A stretch of DNA of 64,000 nt from Sinomonas cellulolyticus (GCF_014656475.1 NZ_BNCM01000017.1:1-64000); one strand, 5' to 3'. Counted from the first letter of the stretch, positions 32,463 through 41,278 are shown. A program made the numbers and translations. Notes: generated by a model from the letters alone, not told the origin.

Positions 32463-32728
32463 CGGGGCCAGCGGCCAGCGGCCCGGGTGCCGACGTCCAG
32501 CACGGTCATCGTGCGCGCCCCGTCGTCGAGGACGACGAGCACGCTCATGTCGCCGCGCCGGGCGGAGCGGCAGCCGGCGAGCCCGCCGCGCAGCGCGTGG
32601 GAGCGGCGCTGGGGGTCCTCGGCGAGGGAGCCGCAGATGAAGGCGAGCAGGGGCCCGGCGGTCCTGGGCGGGAGCTGGGCGAGCCGGCGGAAGGCGGCTT
32701 CTGTCAGGAGCGGGGTGTAGGCGGTCAC
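32459..32728 (-). CDS. RelE/ParE-family toxin, 89 aa
   Basis: The small-toxin layout is visible: AFRRLAQLPPRTAGPLLAFI, a DPQRRSHALRGGLAGCRSAR basic segment, RRGDMSVLVVLDD, and a final basic strand (TMTVLDVGTRAAGRW). In RelE/YoeB relatives this fold cleaves mRNA in the ribosome; ParE relatives poison gyrase. The usual GDYRVLY is GDMSVLV here. GTG 32728 overlaps the antitoxin stop (GTGA), the normal gene order for this class. Confidence 0.82.
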   Translation of the reverse strand: MTAYTPLLTEAAFRRLAQLPPRTAGPLLAFICGSLAEDPQRRSHALRGGLAGCRSARRGDMSVLVVLDDGARTMTVLDVGTRAAGRWPR

Positions 32729-33006
32729 TGCTGGCCGCGCAGCCTGGCCAGGAGGGCGCGGGCGTCGGGCTCGCCGTGGACGCGGCCCTCGGCGGCGTCG
32801 GCCGCGGCCTCGGCGAGCCGCTCGCGCCAGTCGGGCTGGGAGAGCCAGAAGAGGGTCTCCTGGACCTCCTCCCACTCGCCGGCGCCGACCATGACCACGG
32901 CCGGGCGCCCGTTCCGCGTGATCGTGTAGCGCTCGTGCTCGCGCTCGGCGCGCTCGGCGTACTCGGACAGGTGCGCCTTCAGGTCCGACAGCGACGTGGT
33001 GATCAT
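32725..33006 (-). CDS. Phd/YefM-family antitoxin, 93 aa
   Basis: The N-terminal DNA-binding/dimerisation domain MITTSLSDLKAHLSEYAERA, then RYTITRNGRPAVVMVGAGEW, is typical of Phd/YefM. The C-terminal acidic helix would wrap the toxin. ATG 33006 gives the usual family start; ATG 33015 is nine bases upstream. It should repress its own operon together with the toxin. The operon continues through the toxin, zinc-ribbon and DUF6283 genes with overlapping or adjacent ends. Confidence 0.9.
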   Translation of the reverse strand: MITTSLSDLKAHLSEYAERAEREHERYTITRNGRPAVVMVGAGEWEEVQETLFWLSQPDWRERLAEAAADAAEGRVHGEPDARALLARLRGQQ

Positions 33007-33083
33007 GCGCCCCATGCTACCCTGACCAGGCCCGGATACCGCTCCCCCGCGGACCGGAATTCAGGGCCGATAACCGCGACTAT

Positions 33084-33113
33084 GTCAAGTAGACGAGAAG
33101 CTCGTCGCTTGAC
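33084..33113 (+). other. interrupted palindrome
   Basis: GTCAAG-N2-GACGAG pairs with CTCGTC-N-CTTGAC around a three-base centre. The preceding CGCGACTATGTCAAGTAG resembles minus-strand CGCGATTACGTCAAGTAG at the ISL3 break near 17433, so it may be a mobile-element end or a terminator. Confidence 0.4.
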
Positions 33114-33390
33114 GGAATCTCGGTTACGGCACCCCGCCACTTTCAGTAGAGGTTCACTGATCGCTGGCACCGGGACCAGCTTGGATCCGCGATTTGCCTC
33201 CCCCCGGGTCGCCAGAAGTAGCACAGCGTTCGGCGGGTCGGTGCCGCCGTTTCTCGGAGTGCAAGTTCAGTAAGGGGCAGCCTGGGCGATGCGTCAAGCT
33301 CCGTCATCGCCGGCGGCCCACCGAACCCCCGCAGTGTGACCGACCGTGACGTCCGCTTTGCGAGCCGCTCCCCGCCCAGCGAGACTGCTT

Positions 33391-33505
33391 CAAGAATCAA
33401 GAGTTCCGGCAACAAGCCCTGGCTTGCCGGACGGCAACCCTCCGGCTGTAGTGGGGTGCCCCAGGTGAGGATTCGACGGCGCGCGGGACCCCGGCGTCGT
33501 AAGTA
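33391..33505 (+). promoter_or_regulatory. SAM-IV riboswitch
   Basis: The class core is visible: CAACAAGCCCTGGCTTGCCG, then GACGGCAACCCTCC, and GTGGGGTGCCCCAGGTGA. An outer helix forms between GAATC (33395) and GATTC (33470). SAM-IV RNAs are actinobacterial and turn off sulfur or methionine genes when S-adenosylmethionine is plentiful. It lies 45-160 bp before the transporter start and probably controls both downstream genes. Confidence 0.85.
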
Positions 33506-33548
33506 TGGCGCCTGAGCGAGCCTCGCGCCGCGACTTCAAGAGGACCAC

Positions 33549-34895
33549 ATGGCTACCCTCCTCCGCGCCGAGCCGGCACTCGGCACCGCCCTGCGCGCCA
33601 AGCGGCGCATCCTCGCGTCCGCGTTCGTGGGCACCACCATCGAGTGGTACGACTTCTACCTGTATGGCACGGCGTCGGCCCTCGTGTTCAACAAGCAGTT
33701 CTTCCCGGACGCGAGTCCGCTCGTGGGGGTGCTGGCCTCGTTCGCCACGTACGCCGTCGGGTTCATCGCGCGGCCGCTCGGTGGCGTGATCTCCGGGCAC
33801 CTCGGGGACCGGATCGGCCGGAAAGCCCTCCTCGTCGCCTCGCTTCTGACCATGGGCCTCGCCTCGACGCTCATTGGGGTCCTGCCGAACTACGCGACCA
33901 TCGGCATCCTCGCTGTGATCGGCCTCGTGGCGCTCCGCCTCATCCAGGGCCTCTCCGCCGGCGCCGAGTGGGGAGGGTCGGCACTGCTCTCCGTGGAGCA
34001 CGCGCCCGCCGGGAGGAAGGGCCTCTTCGGCTCGTTCACCCAAGTCGGCTCGGCGGCCGGCATGCTCCTCGCCACCGGCGCGTACGCGCTCATCCAGGCC
34101 TTCCTCACCCCGGACCAGTTCCAGTCCTTCGGGTGGCGCCTGCCGTTCCTGCTCTCGGGCGTGCTCGTGGTGGTGGGCCTGTGGATTCGCCTCGGCGTCA
34201 CCGATGCCCAGGAGTTCACCGCAGTGAAGGACGCAGCCGGCATCGTCGCCCGCCCGGTGGCGCGCGTGCTGCGGGAGCACCCGCGCGGAATCCTCGTCAC
34301 GGTCGGCATGCGCCTTGTGCAGCCGGCCATCTACACGCTCATGACGGTGTACATCCTCGGCTACCTCAAGGACCGCCGCCACGACACCACGTCCGGCCTC
34401 GCCGCGATCCTCATCGTCTCCGCGCTCGGCCTCTTCTCCGGTCCGTTCTGGGGCTGGCTCTCGGACCGGATCGGCCGTCGCCGCATGGCGGTCGCCGCGT
34501 CGGTGGGCGTCGTCGTGCTGATCTGGCCCTTCTTCTGGTTCCTCGACCACGGCAACCTCCAGTTCCTGCCGCTCGTGCTGCTCGTGGGGATGAACATCCT
34601 GCACGATGCGATCTACGGCCCGCAGGCTGCGTGGTTCGCCGAGCAGTTCCCCACGGAGCTGCGCTACTCGGGCGTCTCCTTCGGCTACCAGGTCGGCACA
34701 GTGCTCTCCGCCGCCGTCACGCCCCTCGTCGCGGCGGCCCTGCTCGAGGCCGGCGGCGGGACCCCGTGGCTCGTGTGCGGCTGGTTCGCACTGCTCGGAG
34801 TCCTCACCACAGCGGCCGCGCTCGCCGCCAAGGATCCGGCCGCGGAGAAGCACGCCGTCCAGTCAGCCGCAGCGCAGGCCGGGCCGAACGCCTGA
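33549..34895 (+). CDS. MHS-family MFS transporter, 448 aa
   Basis: Twelve membrane helices and the metabolite:H+ symporter signatures are present: FVGTTIEWYDFYLYGTASAL at the start of helix 1, GHLGDRIGRKALLVASL in loop 2-3, ALRLIQGLSAGAEWGGSALL in helix 4-5, and GWLSDRIGRRRMAVAA in loop 8-9. Relatives carry shikimate, alpha-ketoglutarate, proline/betaine and other organic acids. ATG 33549 follows GAGGA. The SAM-IV riboswitch upstream implies that the cargo serves sulfur or methionine supply, perhaps an organosulfur compound oxidised by the monooxygenase encoded next; that is inference from position. Confidence 0.88.
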   Translation: MATLLRAEPALGTALRAKRRILASAFVGTTIEWYDFYLYGTASALVFNKQFFPDASPLVGVLASFATYAVGFIARPLGGVISGHLGDRIGRKALLVASLLTMGLASTLIGVLPNYATIGILAVIGLVALRLIQGLSAGAEWGGSALLSVEHAPAGRKGLFGSFTQVGSAAGMLLATGAYALIQAFLTPDQFQSFGWRLPFLLSGVLVVVGLWIRLGVTDAQEFTAVKDAAGIVARPVARVLREHPRGILVTVGMRLVQPAIYTLMTVYILGYLKDRRHDTTSGLAAILIVSALGLFSGPFWGWLSDRIGRRRMAVAASVGVVVLIWPFFWFLDHGNLQFLPLVLLVGMNILHDAIYGPQAAWFAEQFPTELRYSGVSFGYQVGTVLSAAVTPLVAAALLEAGGGTPWLVCGWFALLGVLTTAAALAAKDPAAEKHAVQSAAAQAGPNA

Positions 34896-34896
34896 G

Positions 34897-34921
34897 CCGA
34901 ACGGCGCCGTCGTGCGTTCGG
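34897..34921 (+). terminator. hairpin between transporter and monooxygenase genes
   Basis: CCGAACG (34897-34903) pairs with CGTTCGG (34915-34921). The loop contains GCGCCGTCGTG, a sequence also found in the arms of the hairpins at 57.4 and 59.6 kb. It may attenuate rather than stop read-through. Confidence 0.45.
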
Positions 34922-34956
34922 CGCGATCCGCACACCCCGCACCCGAAAGGAACCCC

Positions 34957-36336
34957 ATGGCCAAGCCCCTCCTCCTCAACGCGTTCGAGATGCTCGTGCC
35001 GGTCCACCAGTCGCCGGGCCTCTGGCGGCACCCGGACTCGCAGGGCCACCGGTTCGCCGAGCTGGGGTACTGGACCGAGCTGGCCAGGGCCCTCGAGGAC
35101 GGCGGCTTCCATGGGATCTTCTTCGCGGACGTGCTCGGCCAGTACGACGTGTACGGCGGCAGCGCGGACGCGGCCGTGCGCGGCGGGGTCCAGTACCCGG
35201 CCCTCGACCCGCTGCTGATCGTGTCAGCCCTCGCCGCGGCGACCGAGCGGCTCGGTTTCGGCGTCACCGCCTCCGTCACCTACGACCACCCGTACCTGCT
35301 CGCCCGGCGCCTCGGCACGCTCGACCATCTCACGGGCGGCCGCGTCGCCTGGAACATCGTCACCTCGTACCAGGAATCGGCGGCGCGGAACCTCGGCCTC
35401 GACGCGCAGATCCCGCACGACGAGCGCTACGACCGGGCCGAGGAGTTCATGGACGTCGTGTACAAGCTGTGGGAGGGCTCAGTGGACGACGGCGCGCTGG
35501 TTGCCGACGCGTCCGCGAACCTCTTCGCGGACCCGGCGCGGGTGCGGGGGATCGCGCACGACGGCGCCGCCTACCGGGTGCCGGGCCCCGCCTTGGTGGG
35601 GCCCTCCCCGCAGCGGACCCCGCTGCTGTTCCAGGCCGGTGCCTCGGCGCGGGGCAAGGCGTTCGCCGGGAAGCACGCCGAGGCGGTGTTCTTCTCGAGC
35701 TCGACCCCGGCGCAGGCGAAGAAGTTCACCGACGGGCTGCGGGCGGAGCTGGCTGCCGCCGGACGGGCTGCCGACTCCGTGAAGACGTTCAACCTCGCGA
35801 CCGTGATCGTGGCGGAGACGGACGAGGCCGCCGCCGCGAAGCTGGCCGAGTACGAGTCCTATGTGGATACCGACTCGGCGCTCGCGCTGTTTGCCGGGTG
35901 GACCGGTGTGGACCTCTCCGGGCTCGACCAGGACGCGCCGCTCGAATATATCCGGAGCGAGGCGAACCAGTCCGCCCTCGCCCAGTTCACCACGCTTGAC
36001 CCCGAGCGGACCTGGACACTGCGCGAGGTGGCGAAGTTCATCTCGATCGGAGGCCGCGGCCCGGTGATCTCCGGCTCGCCCAGCACGGTGGCCGACGAGC
36101 TGGAGCGCTTCGCCGAGGAGGGCGGCGTGGACGGCTTCAACCTGACCTCGGCCGTCCGGCCGGCGGACTTGCTCGAGGTCGCCCGCCTCGTCACGCCCGA
36201 GCTGCGCCGGCGCGGGCTCCTCGCCGAGGCCGCTGTGGGCTCGACGTTCCGCGAGACGGTCCTCGGCGCTGGTCCGCGCGTGGCAGCGGATCACCCGGCG
36301 CGGCGGGTGGCCGGCGTCGTGCCTGCGGCCCTCTAG
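34957..36336 (+). CDS. FMN-dependent monooxygenase (NtaA/SnaA/DszA type), 459 aa
   Basis: A luciferase-like (LLM) TIM-barrel oxygenase. Family marks are LNAFEMLVPVHQSPGLWRHP, GGFHGIFFADVLGQYDVYGG, VTASVTYDHPYLLARRLGTL and RVAWNIVTSYQESAARNLGL. PQRTPLLFQAGASARGKAFA and GFNLTSAVRPADLLE follow. Such enzymes use reduced FMN from a separate reductase to cleave C-S or C-N bonds, as in nitrilotriacetate, pristinamycin IIA or dibenzothiophene sulfone metabolism. ATG 34957 follows GAAAGGAA. Location behind a SAM-IV riboswitch and a transporter suggests organosulfur use. Confidence 0.9.
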   Translation: MAKPLLLNAFEMLVPVHQSPGLWRHPDSQGHRFAELGYWTELARALEDGGFHGIFFADVLGQYDVYGGSADAAVRGGVQYPALDPLLIVSALAAATERLGFGVTASVTYDHPYLLARRLGTLDHLTGGRVAWNIVTSYQESAARNLGLDAQIPHDERYDRAEEFMDVVYKLWEGSVDDGALVADASANLFADPARVRGIAHDGAAYRVPGPALVGPSPQRTPLLFQAGASARGKAFAGKHAEAVFFSSSTPAQAKKFTDGLRAELAAAGRAADSVKTFNLATVIVAETDEAAAAKLAEYESYVDTDSALALFAGWTGVDLSGLDQDAPLEYIRSEANQSALAQFTTLDPERTWTLREVAKFISIGGRGPVISGSPSTVADELERFAEEGGVDGFNLTSAVRPADLLEVARLVTPELRRRGLLAEAAVGSTFRETVLGAGPRVAADHPARRVAGVVPAAL

Positions 36337-36346
36337 CAGCCGACCT

Positions 36347-36385
36347 CCCCGGCCGGGGTCACCTCTCGGGTGACCCCGGCCGGGG
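36347..36385. terminator. bidirectional terminator, perfect 16-bp stem
   Basis: Arms 36347-36362 and 36370-36385 are perfectly complementary around a seven-base loop. They lie between two convergent genes (monooxygenase ending 36336, sedolisin ending 36387). Confidence 0.8.
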
Positions 36386-36386
36386 G

Positions 36387-37592
36387 TCAGAAGCCGCCGG
36401 TCCCGTTCGGTGTGCCGAGCCCGGTCGGGCCGTCCCAGCCGTTGCGGGCGTTGCACCACTGGGTGGTCGGGCACGTGCCGTTGCTGCCCGAGGTCACGTC
36501 GAACAGGCTCGAGGAGTGGCCGTACGGGATCGAGTTCGCGTAGGTGCCCGTCGCCGCCGAGCCGGTGCTGCCGCTGAGCGCGTACACCGAGGCGATGATG
36601 GGTGACGCCTCACTCGTGCCGCCGAACTGGCCCCACGTGGAGTTGGTGCTCGAGGTCGGGTAGTAGACCGCGAGGCCGCCGTAGCTCGGATCGGATGCGG
36701 CGGAAACGTCATTCATCGCACGCCCGGCACACCCCGTGCCGTAGCTCGAGGCCGCAGGGATCGGCTGGTTCAGGGTCGAGCAGCCGGACCCCGTCCCGTT
36801 CCACACGGACTCGCTCCAGCCGCGCGTCCCCGGCGCCTTCACGAGGGAGGTCCCACCCACCGCGACCACGTAGCTGGACGAGGCGGGGTAGGACCCGCCC
36901 TTGTACCCGTTGTCACCTGCGCTCGCCGTCACGGCGATCCCCGGGAAGTTGTAGTACTTGCCGTAGGTGGAGTCGGCCGCGTCGGAGCCGCCGTACGAGT
37001 TCGAGATCGCCACGACACCGGGCAGCTTCGCCGCCGTCTGCACCGCTGTACCGAGATCGGTGAAGGAGGCGGTGTTGGCCTGGACCACGACGATCTTGCA
37101 GTCCGGGCAGGCAGCGGAGACGGCGTCGACGTCGAGCGACTGTTCCTGGGCCCATCCGGTGTTGAAGTGGGGGAGCTTGGAGCCGCCGTTCTGGTTCATC
37201 ACCGTCAGGCACCCGTTGCTGGTGGTACAAGCGGAGAAGCCGAACTGGGAGCGGAAGACGCCGAGGTCGCGCTCGAGGTTCGGGTAGCCGTAGGCGTCGA
37301 CGATGGCCACGGTCCGGCCGCCCGACTTCAAGCCGCCGAGCTTGTAGGCATCCTGCAACTGTGTGGGCGTGAGGGCGGTCGACGGCGGTGCCGTCGCGTT
37401 GGTGATCGGCCTGCCGTTCGCGTCGGCAGCCTGGCGCGCGTGGCAGGCGGCCTCGCCGGCGCGTGGCGCGGCGCAGACCTGGATGGAGTGGTCCGACTGC
37501 GGGTTCGGTCCCGGGGCGGCCCATGCGGGGGTGGCGGTGGCGGCGCCGACGAGCAGCAGGCCCGCGGCCGCTGCGGCGAGGATCTTCCTCAC
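36387..37592 (-). CDS. secreted sedolisin-like (S53) serine-carboxyl protease
   Basis: 401 aa. A signal peptide (MRKILAAAAAGLLLVGAATA, cleavage after AWA near residue 26) sends it out of the cell. The S53 catalytic residues can be placed: E150 and D154 in EQSLDVDA, oxyanion D226 in ASAGDNG, and S326 in FGGTSEASP. The protein lacks the long pro-domain of classical sedolisins and has several cysteine pairs, as in actinobacterial short members. It probably degrades extracellular protein, often at acid pH. A GGAGGG ribosome site precedes ATG 37592. It is transcribed alone. Confidence 0.9.
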   Translation of the reverse strand: MRKILAAAAAGLLLVGAATATPAWAAPGPNPQSDHSIQVCAAPRAGEAACHARQAADANGRPITNATAPPSTALTPTQLQDAYKLGGLKSGGRTVAIVDAYGYPNLERDLGVFRSQFGFSACTTSNGCLTVMNQNGGSKLPHFNTGWAQEQSLDVDAVSAACPDCKIVVVQANTASFTDLGTAVQTAAKLPGVVAISNSYGGSDAADSTYGKYYNFPGIAVTASAGDNGYKGGSYPASSSYVVAVGGTSLVKAPGTRGWSESVWNGTGSGCSTLNQPIPAASSYGTGCAGRAMNDVSAASDPSYGGLAVYYPTSSTNSTWGQFGGTSEASPIIASVYALSGSTGSAATGTYANSIPYGHSSSLFDVTSGSNGTCPTTQWCNARNGWDGPTGLGTPNGTGGF

Positions 37593-37750
37593 GTGCCCTC
37601 CTGGGGTGGGAGAAACGCTCTGACAGGGGTGCCGGGTTGACGCGAGTGATAACGACGTATAACAAAGCCAGTTAATCCGGCACCTGCGAGACTCTCAGCT
37701 TCCGTACAGGCAGGACAAGATTCAGCGGCAGATTGCCAGTAGATTCCCAG

Positions 37751-39007
37751 CTAAGCCGTACCCGTCTCACGATGGCCCGTCTCGCGGCGCGACCAGTCCT
37801 GGGGGATCGCCGCCTCGAGCGCGTCGTCGACGGTGATGAGGCCGATCATGCGCCGCCCGCCGTCGACCACCGGCAGCGCGAGGAGGTTGAAGTCGGCCAT
37901 GCGGCGGGTCACGTCGATGACGTCGTCCGTCGGCGCTGCGACGACCACGTCCCGGTCCGCGATCTCGGACAGCGGCCGCGCGGCGTCGGCGCGGAGGGCA
38001 GCGACGAGGGTGAGCACGCCGTCGAGCGTCCCGTCCTCGCCCAACAGGTACACCACCACGAGCGCCTGCGGCTGGACGGAGGACGCCGCGCGGACGGCCG
38101 CGACGGCATCACCCGCGGTCGCTGTGGGCGGCAGTGCGACGAACTCGGTGCCCATGAGGCCCCCAGCGGTGAGGTCGTGGTACCCGAGCAGCCGGTGCAC
38201 GGCGCCGCGCTGCGGCTCCGGCATGGCGGTGAGCACCGGCAGCCGCCGTTCCTGCGGCAGGTCCATCAGGGCATCCGCGGCGTCGTCGGTCTGCATGCGA
38301 CCGAGCACCTCTGCGACCTCGGAGTCGCTGCGGCCCTTGAACAGCTCGGCCTGGCTGTCCTGGTCGAGCTCCTCGAACACGTCCGCCTCGAGCTCGGGGT
38401 CTTCGTGGACCTGGGCCAGGAGCTCGTCTTGCTCGTGCTCGTTCGCGTCCTCGATGATGTCCGCGATCTGTGCGGGTTTGAGGCCCTGGACGCGCCCGGT
38501 GGACCGCCGGACTCGGGCAGAGGCCGCGTGCCCTATGAGCGGCTCGAATTCGAGCCAGTCGCGCACGTCGTGGGACGCGTGGCGTGGCCCGAGCCCGAGC
38601 CAGCGGCGGCGGTGCACGTCAAGCCCGGTGGCGGCCCAGCCTTCGAGCACTTGGGTGAGCTGGATGTCGTACGCCTTGACGAAGGCGACCCGTGCGAGAT
38701 CGATGAGGCGGTGGCCGAGGACATCCTCGGACAGCAGGACCTCGCCCTCGCGGCGTGCGAACTCGCGGACGTCAACAGTGCTGCTCGAGAGTTCGACGCG
38801 CTCGGGGGTGAGTGCTTCGAGATCGGCGCTCGAGACGAAGGTACGGGTCCCGCCTACAGCCACCACGAGGCCCGTGACGATGGGGTAGTCGGTGTCACCG
38901 AGGCGCACGATCACATCTGCGAGCGTGCCCATGCGGTGCCCGTCGGAATCGTGGACAGGGAGCCGCAGGAGGGTGGAGAGGGAGAGGGGCTGGGTCGCAA
39001 GGGTCAT
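37751..39007 (-). CDS. MgtE-N/CBS-domain protein lacking a membrane domain
   Basis: 418 aa, soluble. The N-terminal 150 residues form PRC-barrel-like domains (RMGTLADVIVRLGDTDYPIV). Then an MgtE intracellular N domain follows (LKPAQIADIIEDANEHEQDE, DDAADALMDLPQERR), and then two CBS domains (DLTAGGLMGTEFVALPPTAT; VVVAAPTDDVIDVTRRMADF). In MgtE channels these parts sense Mg2+ and gate the pore, but the pore helices are absent here. The gene follows the NRAMP-related transporter gene by 95 bp on the same strand, under the same M-box. The likely role is a Mg2+-sensing regulatory partner of that transporter. Confidence 0.88.
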   Translation of the reverse strand: MTLATQPLSLSTLLRLPVHDSDGHRMGTLADVIVRLGDTDYPIVTGLVVAVGGTRTFVSSADLEALTPERVELSSSTVDVREFARREGEVLLSEDVLGHRLIDLARVAFVKAYDIQLTQVLEGWAATGLDVHRRRWLGLGPRHASHDVRDWLEFEPLIGHAASARVRRSTGRVQGLKPAQIADIIEDANEHEQDELLAQVHEDPELEADVFEELDQDSQAELFKGRSDSEVAEVLGRMQTDDAADALMDLPQERRLPVLTAMPEPQRGAVHRLLGYHDLTAGGLMGTEFVALPPTATAGDAVAAVRAASSVQPQALVVVYLLGEDGTLDGVLTLVAALRADAARPLSEIADRDVVVAAPTDDVIDVTRRMADFNLLALPVVDGGRRMIGLITVDDALEAAIPQDWSRRETGHRETGTA

Positions 39008-39102
39008 CGGTATCGGTGGCCTTTCGGGAGCACGTCGGGCACTCGAGCTGACTCTATGTCAGGTCAGATCGGTGAGGATATGGGGTTCTGGGGCTGGACG
39101 GA

Positions 39103-40764
39103 TCAGACGCCGAGGGCGAGCTGCACGACCCGGACCACGACGAGGATCATCGCCACGAGCAGGTACAGGCGCAGCACGCTGAGCCCAACCCGGCGGGTCA
39201 CCGACAGCTGCGGCCGCTCGAGCAGTGCGAGCGGGGGCATGCGCCAGGTCAGCCGCTGGCTGCGGTCGACGGCGGTCGCCTCCTTGGCGTTCCCCCGCGC
39301 CTTGGCTGCGAGGCGGGGGATTGCGAGACCTATGCCGGTGAGGACGGCAAGCGCGCCGCCCACTCCGAGGATGGCCAGGATCGTGGCTGCGTCGATGTCT
39401 GGGAACAGCACCGCGGCGGTGAGGACGACGGACAGGATCACGAGGACTGCGATGACTGCGGAGGTGAAGATGTTCATGGCGCGCCCGTTGACCCACGGGC
39501 CCATGACCTGCTTGTCGTTGCACAGGAGGAGCAGGAAGACGGTCGCGGAGGGAAGGAGCACGCCCGCGAGGACCTGGACACCGACCGTGAGGAGTCCGAG
39601 AGGGCTCCCGGGGATGACCACGATGACCGCGGCAATGAGGATCACCGCGGCGAAGGCCGCGTAGAAGCCCTTGGCATCGCTGACCTTCCGGTGGAGGGAG
39701 TGCTTGAGGCCGAGGACGTCCCCGAACGCGTAGGAGGTCGAGAGGCCTACGGCGGCGGCACCGATGATCGAGGCGTCGATGAGCGCGAGGGCAAAAAGGA
39801 TGCCTGCGAGGTGTCCCAGGTACTTGCCGAGGCCCTCGGCGACGCCGCCCGCGTCGGTGAACTGGCCGAACTCCGGACGCCCGGCGAACGTGAATGCCGT
39901 GAAGGAGATGATGGCGGCGGCGCCGAGGATCACGATGGTGATCCCGAGCCACAGGTCCACGCGCTCGTACTTCATGTACCGCGGGGTGATGCGCTTGTCG
40001 ATCACGTAGGACTGCTGGAAGAACAGCTGCCACGGGGCGATGGTCGTGCCGACGATCGCGATGATCAGGAGCGTCACGTCGGCCACGTCGGAGCCCGCGG
40101 GGAAGCCGGGCACCACGAAGTCATGGGCGATCTGCCCGTAGTCCGGGCTGCTCATGAAGAACACGGGCACCAGCAGCAGTGAGCCGACCACGAGGGCGAT
40201 GCACACGCGCTCGAACGTCTTGAATGAGCCCGTGCTGGCTGCACCCACCACCACGACGGCCGCGACGATCACCCCGGGGATCTTGGGCACGCCGAGGTAG
40301 TCCAGACCGATCGAGATGCCGATGAATTCCGTGACGATCGTGAGGGCGTTGAGGATGAACAGGTCGATCGCGCTGAACGCGCCCCAGAACTTCCCGAAGC
40401 GCTCGAGGATGAGGCGGGCGTGCCCCACGCCGGTCACGACGCCGAGGCGCAGCACCATCTCCTGGTTGACGTAGAGCACCGGCACGAGGAGCAGGAGCGT
40501 CCACAGGAGGCTTGTGCCGTAGTTCTGACCGGCCTGGGTGTAGGTGCCGAACGCGCCGGCGTCGTTGTCGCCGACCATCACGATCAGGCCCGGGCCGATG
40601 ATGGCCAGGAGCGTCTTGAAGCGGGACTTCCAGCTGGAAGGTCCCGTGGCGGTGGACGTCTCGCTCAGGTTGATGGTGCCGAAAGCGCCCTGGATGTCGC
40701 CGACGTGGGCGGAGTCGAGCACGGCGGAGTGGTTCGGGTCAGGGTTCACGGGGGTCTTGATCAC
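39103..40764 (-). CDS. NRAMP-related divalent-metal (probably Mg2+) transporter
   Basis: About 553 aa with 11-12 membrane helices. The NRAMP helix-1 motif DPGN is DAGA here (GLIVMVGDNDAGAFGTYTQA), and the helix-6 MPH motif, whose methionine helps exclude Mg2+ and Ca2+, is APWQ (GTTIAPWQLFFQQS). These changes resemble NRAMP-related magnesium transporters. The M-box riboswitch in its leader and the MgtE-N/CBS gene downstream point the same way. I prefer GTG 40764 after GGGAGGAAG; GTG 40812 is in frame with a weaker site. The N-terminal 50 residues are hydrophilic and cytoplasmic. Confidence 0.85.
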   Translation of the reverse strand: MIKTPVNPDPNHSAVLDSAHVGDIQGAFGTINLSETSTATGPSSWKSRFKTLLAIIGPGLIVMVGDNDAGAFGTYTQAGQNYGTSLLWTLLLLVPVLYVNQEMVLRLGVVTGVGHARLILERFGKFWGAFSAIDLFILNALTIVTEFIGISIGLDYLGVPKIPGVIVAAVVVVGAASTGSFKTFERVCIALVVGSLLLVPVFFMSSPDYGQIAHDFVVPGFPAGSDVADVTLLIIAIVGTTIAPWQLFFQQSYVIDKRITPRYMKYERVDLWLGITIVILGAAAIISFTAFTFAGRPEFGQFTDAGGVAEGLGKYLGHLAGILFALALIDASIIGAAAVGLSTSYAFGDVLGLKHSLHRKVSDAKGFYAAFAAVILIAAVIVVIPGSPLGLLTVGVQVLAGVLLPSATVFLLLLCNDKQVMGPWVNGRAMNIFTSAVIAVLVILSVVLTAAVLFPDIDAATILAILGVGGALAVLTGIGLAIPRLAAKARGNAKEATAVDRSQRLTWRMPPLALLERPQLSVTRRVGLSVLRLYLLVAMILVVVRVVQLALGV

Positions 40765-41006
40765 GGGGACCTGCTTCCTCCCGGCGGTGGCCGAGGCTGG
40801 TGAAGCGGGCACGCTACGACACCCGGCCTGCGGGCAGGGGAGGAGCAGGCAGGGCGCGTCGGCGCGCAGCGAGAGGACGGGATGAGCCGGTGGGCTCAGG
40901 GGGTATGCGGGGAGGGACTACTGTCGCCGCTTGACACGGAGCTGCCACCTCCTCGCATCGTTTCCCACGTGCCTTCAGGAGGCCCGGCCATGAACCGGGG
41001 GCCCTT

Positions 41007-41170
41007 CCTCGTAAGACCTTCAGCACTCCGCGTCGTGACCCTGCGGCGGTGCCGGAGGGAGCCAATCGGGGTTGCCCCTTACTCCGGGGCAGCCTGTCCT
41101 GACCGGGGGCGTCTCTCGACGTTTAGGGTCGCTGGCTTGTTTCCGCGAAGGAGCCTCAGCTAACGAACGG
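41007..41170 (-). promoter_or_regulatory. M-box (ykoK) magnesium riboswitch
   Basis: On the minus strand it starts CGTTCGTTAGCTGAGGCTCC and continues with GGAAACAAGCCAGCGACCC, AAACGTCGAGAGACGCC, GGTCAGGACAGG and AGTGCTGAAGGTCTTACGAG. It closes on the first helix after about 164 nt, the usual M-box length. A GC hairpin (about 40983-41006) follows as probable expression platform. High Mg2+ should stop expression of the transporter pair; the start codon lies about 240 bp downstream. Confidence 0.85.
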
Positions 41171-41278
41171 CACCTTGCGAGGGCATAGTACATGGCCGAC
41201 CTCGAAGGTCCATTCAGGTTCGCCTCCAGCGGGTGATTCCCTAGAGTGGGACCGGAACCCGGTGGAAGGCGGTGTGGT

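Noticed and set aside
33143-33415. 90-codon minus-strand frame before the SAM-IV riboswitch
   Set aside because: It overlaps the riboswitch on the other strand and has no start signal or protein-like pattern.
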